NCBI GenBank assembly: GCA_947490345.1
Contig: CANLGL010000008.1
Span: 1-64,000 of the forward strand
DNA from: Deltaproteobacteria bacterium
Lineage (GTDB): Bacteria > Myxococcota_A > UBA796 > SXON01
Length of the DNA stretch: 64,000 nt
Direction: 5' to 3'
Below the pieces are notes generated by a model that worked only from the letters and a program-made list of their open reading frames with translations, did no database searches and was not told the origin of the DNA. Positions 57,771 to 64,000 of the stretch are shown one piece after another. Made by a program: the position numbers and the translations under genes. Within the stretch, counting starts at the first letter, position 1; each line of letters opens with the position of its first letter.

Positions 57771-57977
57771 ATGCTTGTTGCGTTCCTCTTCGTCGCCTGC
57801 GCTTCGGAAACGCCGGCGGCCCCCGAGGACGGTGCCCCGCCCGCCGGCAAGATCTCCGGGGAGCCGATCCTCGAACGCCCGATCGTGCTCGGGTCCGTTG
57901 ACACGCCGACGGTCGAGCGCGTCGTCGGTGCGGCGCACGGGCCTGCGGTAACTCGGCCATGTGGCTATGATGTTGGC
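57771..57977 (+). pseudogene. Truncated AgmX-like lipoprotein
   Basis: The frame opens with MLVAFLFVACASETPA, a lipoprotein signal, and continues to EPILERPIVLGSVDT and HGPAVTRPC. This resembles the start of the AgmX/TonB-like C-terminal domain (PxxLGxxDxxxIxxVxxxH...C), which normally continues for about 80 residues. Here the sequence changes after the Cys to that of the small gene at 57978, which shares the frame, so one uninterrupted ORF reaches 58205. The lipoprotein looks cut short or fused. It could instead be a single chimeric gene of 144 residues. Confidence 0.5.
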
Positions 57978-58205
57978 GTGGCCATCGTTCTCCCCCCCTC
58001 GCTACGCCGGGAACTTCATTCGGTCGAAGACGAGGTGCGTTGGGCGCGGGAGCTGACGCCGGAACAGCGGCTCGCGGTTGTGGCCGCGGTCTGCCGGGAC
58101 GCGGTCACCGTTCTCAACATGAACGCCAACGCGGCGCGCGTTCTGGAGCTCCGCGACCCGGTGCCCGCCTCGACGGTTGCGGCCCTCCTCCGCCTCCGTC
58201 TATGA
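57978..58205 (+). CDS. Small protein, partner of a nucleotidyltransferase
   Basis: A GTG at 57978 starts MAIVLPPSLRRELHSVEDE, a 75-residue helical, charged protein (VRWARELTPEQRLAVVAAVC). Its stop overlaps the next ATG by 4 bp (ATGA), and the size and order (small gene first, nucleotidyltransferase second) fit a toxin-antitoxin-like or two-subunit nucleotidyltransferase pair. No DNA-binding motif is clear. The frame continues upstream into the truncated lipoprotein, so it may be translated as part of that longer ORF. Confidence 0.6.
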   Translation: MAIVLPPSLRRELHSVEDEVRWARELTPEQRLAVVAAVCRDAVTVLNMNANAARVLELRDPVPASTVAALLRLRL

Positions 58206-58768
58206 CTCTCGACACGACCGCCTTCGAGATCGCCGCACACCTGGCCGGTGCGCTTGACGCGGCGGGCTTGCCCTACGCCATCGGCGGTGCGATCGCCTGG
58301 GGCATTTGGGCCGACCCGCGCGGTACCCACGACGTGGACCTCAATCTGTTCGTCACGCCTGAGGCGCTGGACGGCGCCCTCGACATTCTGGTTGCCTCTG
58401 GGCTCGAAATCAACCGCGACCTCGCGCGGAGAGCGGAGGCTGAAGGTGCAGTCCTCGTCGGGCGCTGCCGAGGGATGCGGGTGGACCTGTTCACGCCGAG
58501 CATCCCGTTTTCGTGGGAGGCGCTCGCGACGCGCAAGCTGGTCGCGGGACCCGGCGGCGCGGCTTGGTACCTTTCGGCTGAGGCTATCACGGTGTTCAAG
58601 TTACTTTTCTTTCGGCCGAAGGACATCCTCGACGTCGAGAAGCTCCTCCTGGTCCAGGGCTCCGCGCTGGACCGGGCCTACGTCCGGCGTTGGATGGTCG
58701 AAATGATGGGCGAGTCCGACGAACGCGTCCTCGCTTGGGACGCGCTCATCCACGCCCACCCCCGGTAG
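58202..58768 (+). CDS. Nucleotidyltransferase-fold protein (AbiEii-like)
   Basis: The 188-residue protein has the nucleotidyltransferase core: YAIGGAIAWGIW near residue 25 and GTHDVDLNLF near 42, whose two Asp residues bind metal, then a third acidic residue in GMRVDLFTP near 96. It resembles AbiEii/AbiGii toxin-type or DUF6036-like nucleotidyltransferases. Such enzymes transfer NMP to tRNA or protein; the target is unknown. It overlaps the small upstream gene by 4 bp. The longer frame back to 58040 lies within that gene and was rejected. Confidence 0.75.
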   Translation: MTLDTTAFEIAAHLAGALDAAGLPYAIGGAIAWGIWADPRGTHDVDLNLFVTPEALDGALDILVASGLEINRDLARRAEAEGAVLVGRCRGMRVDLFTPSIPFSWEALATRKLVAGPGGAAWYLSAEAITVFKLLFFRPKDILDVEKLLLVQGSALDRAYVRRWMVEMMGESDERVLAWDALIHAHPR

Positions 58769-58839
58769 CGCCCCCCCAATGTCGCGTTCCCGTGGGATCA
58801 GCACGCCCCGACGGACCCGGATAATGTAGCTTCCACCAA

Positions 58840-58854
58840 TGGCACGGCGCTTGC
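58840..58854 (+). promoter_or_regulatory. Sigma54 (-24/-12) promoter for the C39-like protein gene
   Basis: TGGCACGGCGCTTGC matches TGGCAC-N5-TTGC exactly. The predicted start, about 12 bp downstream, is at 58866, only 2 bp before the ATG at 58868, so the transcript would be nearly leaderless unless the true start codon lies further in. No GGAGG-like site precedes the ATG. Confidence 0.75.
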
Positions 58855-58867
58855 ACTCCAACGCACG

Positions 58868-60727
58868 ATGCTCACCCTGCTGATTGCTGCCGCCCTCGCT
58901 GGTCCAGGCACCAACTTTCTCCCCGGCGTCGAGGGCCAGGCGGGCTTCGGCGCGCCGGTCCCCTCTGCCGATGGTCGCTTCGTGGCGCTCACCCGCGCCG
59001 ATCGGGTGGGACTCTGGGTCTTGGATCTCACCGATTCCACCGTGACCGAAGTGACCACGTCCCGCGGCGCCGGGTTCGCCCCGATCTGGGCAGGCGGGCG
59101 TCTTCTGTACAAGGCGGTCACCGCGGACGGGCAGCAGGCGTGGGCCTGGGAGGGGGGCGTCACCCGCCTGCTCGACCAGGGCGACCGTGTCGGGCAGCCG
59201 GCTCCCGCTGGCCAGGGTGTGCTCTGGACACACGGCGACCACCTCTATCAGCTCGATGGCAGCGGGCTTTCGGAGCTGCCCGGCCTCGGGGACGTCGACT
59301 TGCTGGCCACGGCCGGGGAGGCGCTCGCCTGGGCCGACGGATCGACAGGCCAGCTGTGGCTGGCGGCGGGGGGCCCACCGCGCCCGTTGGCGATCACCGG
59401 CTATCGCCCAAGCTTCAGTGCGGATGGTGCCTTCCTCGCGGTTGAGACCTACGACGGCCGAGTGGTCGTCCTGCGCGCCGCCGACGGCGAGGTCGTGGCT
59501 CAGGCGTGGGGCGACCATGCCCGCTGGGCGCCTGCCGGCCACACTCTGCTGTACGACCGTGTCCTCACCGCCGCCGACGTGGGCCCGGAGGCTGGGGAGA
59601 GCCCTTACGCCGTCGTGGAGTCCACGCTCTACCGGCTCGATGTCGACCTCGGCCGCACTGCAGCCGTCGCTACGCCCGGCACCCTTCACCCTCGGTATCC
59701 AGCCTCGCTCCCCGACGGCCGCGTGCTGTTTGTCGACAGCACTGACGGCGCCTTGTGGGTCAGCGACCGGGGAAGGGTCTTCCGGCTGTTGTCCGCACCA
59801 CCTGAAGCGAGCGCTCCCGCGGCGCCTCCTCCCGCCTACGAGACCCACGCCGTCGATCTACCGTACATGCACCAACTGTGGGACACTCCCGACAACTTCG
59901 ACGGCGGCTGGTCGTGTGGTGCGACCTCGTGCGTGCAGACCGTGGCCCGGTACCAGGCGCTGCCGCGGGCCGACATCGGTGTCTCCTGGCCCTACGCCCA
60001 CACCAGCACCCACGGCTGGTACATCCCCAACGCCTACAGCTTCAATGGGTACACCTACGATACGTGGGGGGTCGCCAAAAGCGCCGACTGCCAGGGGTCG
60101 CACGGCTTCATCTGCCTCAGCTACGGCGGCGCGTTGTGGGCGCAGATGGTCAGCTTCCTCAACCAGCATGGGGTGGGCAGCGCCTACGCGAGCACGTCAC
60201 TGGAGGCCGTCGTCAACGAGACCAACGCCGGCTACACGATGATCGCCTCGACGTCGGTCTTGGGCTACGGTCACATCATCGCGGTTCGCGGCTATCTTTC
60301 CTCGGGTGGGAGTCCCATTCACACCCTCGTGGTCAACGATCCCTACGGCAACGCCGGCTCGGGGGATTGGGGCAATTTCGACGGCGCTGGCATCGGCTAC
60401 GACTGGCCCGGGTACAACAACGGGTACCTCGAGATCGGCATCTCCCAGCTCTTCAGCGCCCACGGCACGATGCCCGTGGTCGAGGAGCCGCCAGTGGAGG
60501 AGGAGCCGGTAGAGGAGGAGCCGGTCGAGGAAGAGCCCGTGGTGGAAGAGGAGCCGGCCGATCGTGGGCCCGGGCCCGCGCCCTATGACGAAGGTACCCG
60601 CACTCCCCGTCCCGGCGCCGCGGTGCCCTGGGATGACGTCGCCGCCTGCTCCGCTGGCGCCCCGTCCAGCGCGATAGCCGCGCTTACGGCGGCCTTTGCC
60701 GTAGTCCGCCGCCGCCGTCAGAAGTGA
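58868..60727 (+). CDS. Secreted C39-like peptidase with beta-propeller and sorting tail
   Basis: The signal peptide is MLTLLIAAALAGPG. Residues about 20-310 form a TolB-like beta-propeller (PVPSADGRFVALTRADR, YRPSFSADGAFLAVETYDG). Residues about 335-535 are a papain-like C39-family domain with GGWSCGATSCVQT (Cys near 350), YGHIIAVRGY (His near 469) and VVNDPYGN (Asp). A Glu/Pro/Val-rich spacer (VEEEPVEEEPVEEEP) follows, then a C-terminal ACSAGAPSSAI, hydrophobic helix and RRRR: a MYXO-CTERM-like tail. It should be displayed on the surface as a Cys protease. A sigma54 promoter sits directly upstream. It overlaps the convergent porin-like gene by 10 bp. Confidence 0.87.
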   Translation: MLTLLIAAALAGPGTNFLPGVEGQAGFGAPVPSADGRFVALTRADRVGLWVLDLTDSTVTEVTTSRGAGFAPIWAGGRLLYKAVTADGQQAWAWEGGVTRLLDQGDRVGQPAPAGQGVLWTHGDHLYQLDGSGLSELPGLGDVDLLATAGEALAWADGSTGQLWLAAGGPPRPLAITGYRPSFSADGAFLAVETYDGRVVVLRAADGEVVAQAWGDHARWAPAGHTLLYDRVLTAADVGPEAGESPYAVVESTLYRLDVDLGRTAAVATPGTLHPRYPASLPDGRVLFVDSTDGALWVSDRGRVFRLLSAPPEASAPAAPPPAYETHAVDLPYMHQLWDTPDNFDGGWSCGATSCVQTVARYQALPRADIGVSWPYAHTSTHGWYIPNAYSFNGYTYDTWGVAKSADCQGSHGFICLSYGGALWAQMVSFLNQHGVGSAYASTSLEAVVNETNAGYTMIASTSVLGYGHIIAVRGYLSSGGSPIHTLVVNDPYGNAGSGDWGNFDGAGIGYDWPGYNNGYLEIGISQLFSAHGTMPVVEEPPVEEEPVEEEPVEEEPVVEEEPADRGPGPAPYDEGTRTPRPGAAVPWDDVAACSAGAPSSAIAALTAAFAVVRRRRQK

Positions 60728-61605
60728 ACGCGCAGGTCCAGGCCGTGCCACAGCCGCGCGGGTGAACTGTCCACTTCGCCCACGACGCTGTAGTCCAGCT
60801 CCGCCTTCTCGCTGACCAGCGAAAGCCCGCCGCCGACCCGGTGCATGCCGTCTTCGTGTGACCACCCGGCCCCGAGGCGCAGCCACTCGGTCACGCCGAC
60901 GTCAGCACCGAAGTGTTCGGCCAGGGATTCTTCCAAGGGATTCCCCATCCACTCCGTCCGCAGTTGACCCTCGAGCGCCAGATAGGTGCCGATGTCATAG
61001 CGGACGGCCAGGTCGACGAGGCGGCGCGTGTCGGCGTAGCCGAGATCGAGCACGTTCTGCACGGAGAGCGCGAGGGTGAGCGGCTCGTAGGGCCGCGCGG
61101 CCATGCTGGCGCTGAAGTTGAACCCGTCCGAATCCCCCTCCTGCTCCGACGCCCGCCAATCGAAGCGGCCGGTGACGCCCACGGAAATCCGGCGGTCCAT
61201 GAACGGGTAGGCGAGGCCCAGGGAGACACCCTGGTGCAGCGTCGTGTTGGTGAGCGCTTCATCGAGCAGTGCCCAGCCCGGCAGGGCTGCAGAGGGCGGT
61301 GGCACATCGTCGCTGAGGTAGTTGTAGCTGGCGCCCAGGGTGACGACGCTGGTCCGCGAGTCGACTGCGGCGATCCGCCCGAGCCACGTGCTGTCCGGGC
61401 CGGCCACGCCGCCGGCGGTCATGTCGTATTGTTCGGTGAGGGCAGCCGTCGCGACGTTCGTGGAGATTGCTCCAACATCGTTGGAGTTTGCAAGCCCCGT
61501 ACCGCCGCGTGCGTCGCCGCGCGCGCCTGTCCAATCGTCGGCAATTGCTGCTCGCGGCGTCGCGCATACGAGGAAGACCGCGGCGGTGAGCTTGCGAAAT
61601 TGCAT
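60718..61605 (-). CDS. Outer-membrane beta-barrel protein (porin-like)
   Basis: The signal peptide is MQFRKLTAAVFLVCATPRAAIADD; the ATG at 61605 was chosen over one 27 bp upstream. The 295-residue protein has alternating hydrophobic strands (VVTLGASYNYLSDD, GVSLGLAYPFMDRRISVG, NFSASMAARPYEPLTLAL, EWLRLGAGWSHED) and ends in Phe (LDLRVHF), typical of outer-membrane barrels. The TGLANSNDVGAISTN start resembles PorV/FadL-like transporters. Substrate unknown. It is convergent with the C39-like gene and divergent from dksA; a sigma70-like promoter lies upstream. Confidence 0.78.
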   Translation of the reverse strand: MQFRKLTAAVFLVCATPRAAIADDWTGARGDARGGTGLANSNDVGAISTNVATAALTEQYDMTAGGVAGPDSTWLGRIAAVDSRTSVVTLGASYNYLSDDVPPPSAALPGWALLDEALTNTTLHQGVSLGLAYPFMDRRISVGVTGRFDWRASEQEGDSDGFNFSASMAARPYEPLTLALSVQNVLDLGYADTRRLVDLAVRYDIGTYLALEGQLRTEWMGNPLEESLAEHFGADVGVTEWLRLGAGWSHEDGMHRVGGGLSLVSEKAELDYSVVGEVDSSPARLWHGLDLRVHF

Positions 61606-61613
61606 GGGTGACA

Positions 61614-61642
61614 GTAGTAAAGAACCCGTCACGGGCGGTCAA
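61614..61642 (-). promoter_or_regulatory. Candidate sigma70 promoter of the porin-like gene
   Basis: On the minus strand TTGACC (61637-61642) and TACTAC (61614-61619) are separated by 17 bp. The -10 is imperfect, and transcription would start about 2 nt before the ATG at 61605, so confidence is moderate to low. Confidence 0.4.
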
Positions 61643-61692
61643 CCTCCGCCCTGCAACAGTTTTTCACGCTGTCCCCAGTTTGTGGAGTCGTC

Positions 61693-62054
61693 ATGGAGCC
61701 CGAACGCATCGACTTCTTCCGGAATCTGCTCAACGAGCGGCTCCGTGCGCTTCTCAGCGAAGCAGGCGCCACCCTCGGGGATCTCACCGTCGAGAAGGAG
61801 AACCTCGCCGACGCCATCGACCTTGCGTCGATGGAGTCCAACCGAGACTTTCAGCTTCGCATCCGCGACCGCGAGCGTGTCTTGATCCACAAGATCAAGG
61901 AGGGTCTCGCCCGCATCGATGCCGGCGACTACGGCATCTGCGTCAGTTGTGGGGAAGAGATCGCCGAGAAGCGGCTGATGGCCCGCCCCGTGGCCACCCA
62001 CTGCATCGACTGCAAGACCGAGATCGAACAGCTCGAGCGGTCCAGCCGCGACCT

Positions 62055-62058
<4 letters not shown>
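61693..62058 (+). CDS. dksA: DksA/TraR-family zinc-finger transcription regulator
   Basis: The 121-residue protein has the DksA architecture: an N-terminal coiled coil (FFRNLLNERLRALLSEAG through LRIRDRERVLIHKIKEGLA) with the acidic tip (NLADAIDLAS) that enters the RNA polymerase secondary channel. A C-terminal four-Cys zinc finger follows (CVSCGEEI...CIDC, GDYGIC signature). DksA with ppGpp adjusts rRNA and amino-acid promoters. The ATG follows a TGTGGAG site. The two tip Asp/Ala residues are conserved in order (DAID), so activity is plausible. It overlaps the kinase gene stop by 4 bp, convergently. Confidence 0.9.

Positions 62059-64000
<1,942 letters not shown>

Overview
This is 64 kb of gene-dense, high-GC DNA with short intergenic gaps and many GTG starts. 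Stop/start overlaps of the ATGA, GTGA and TGATG type are common. The gene content points to a Myxococcota-like (former deltaproteobacterial) genome: many small lipoproteins, MopE-type Asp/Cys-rich repeats, FHA proteins, a Ser/Thr kinase with a formylglycine-generating-enzyme-like domain, a DUF1592/DUF1552 pair, MYXO-CTERM-like C-terminal tails and sigma54 promoters. The assignment is by gene content only. No rRNA, tRNA, CRISPR array, insertion sequence or prophage was seen, and no gap between genes exceeds 300 bp.

Layout. (1) 1-10537 (+): an apparent operon of two MopE-repeat surface proteins (the first cut by the window edge), a five-haem c-type cytochrome lipoprotein, a multicopper oxidase lipoprotein and an OmpA-like protein. 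(2) 10544-16466: a CPBP-family membrane protein, HMG-CoA lyase, a double-FHA protein, a DEAD-box helicase and a PHP-domain lipoprotein. (3) 16528-24475 (-): a Tad/Flp pilus locus with a PilT-like ATPase, ThiS, three very small pilin-like proteins, a prepilin peptidase, CpaB, the CpaC secretin, a fused TadZ-TadA ATPase and TadB. An 88-bp dispersed repeat lies in this locus and again at 11424. (4) 24562-32234: an asparagine-synthetase-like protein lacking its glutaminase cysteine, then lipoproteins including two tandem beta-helix proteins, an FHA protein and a DUF2779 protein. (5) 32281-43892: a sulfotransferase-DUF1214 fusion, a TPR protein, ThyX, a GST with a gene remnant behind it, FdhD, several secreted proteins and the DUF1592/DUF1552 pair. 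(6) 43955-52155: two lipoproteins, a subtilisin-like protease with MopE repeats, two unknown proteins, and metH behind a perfect 20-bp palindrome. (7) 52243-61605: surface proteins with canonical -24/-12 sigma54 promoters, grouped around a degenerate sigma54-activator-like gene, plus a small gene/nucleotidyltransferase pair. (8) 61614-64000: a DksA-type regulator and a truncated Ser/Thr kinase.

The most interesting elements are the surface redox/copper operon at the left end and the sigma54-linked surface-protein island at 52-61 kb. In the island, three genes have near-perfect -24/-12 promoters, and a fourth copy of the motif sits inside the degenerate activator gene. Several genes appear altered: the AsnB-like Cys-to-Gly change, a ZnuA-like remnant, an AgmX-like lipoprotein fragment and the degenerate activator.
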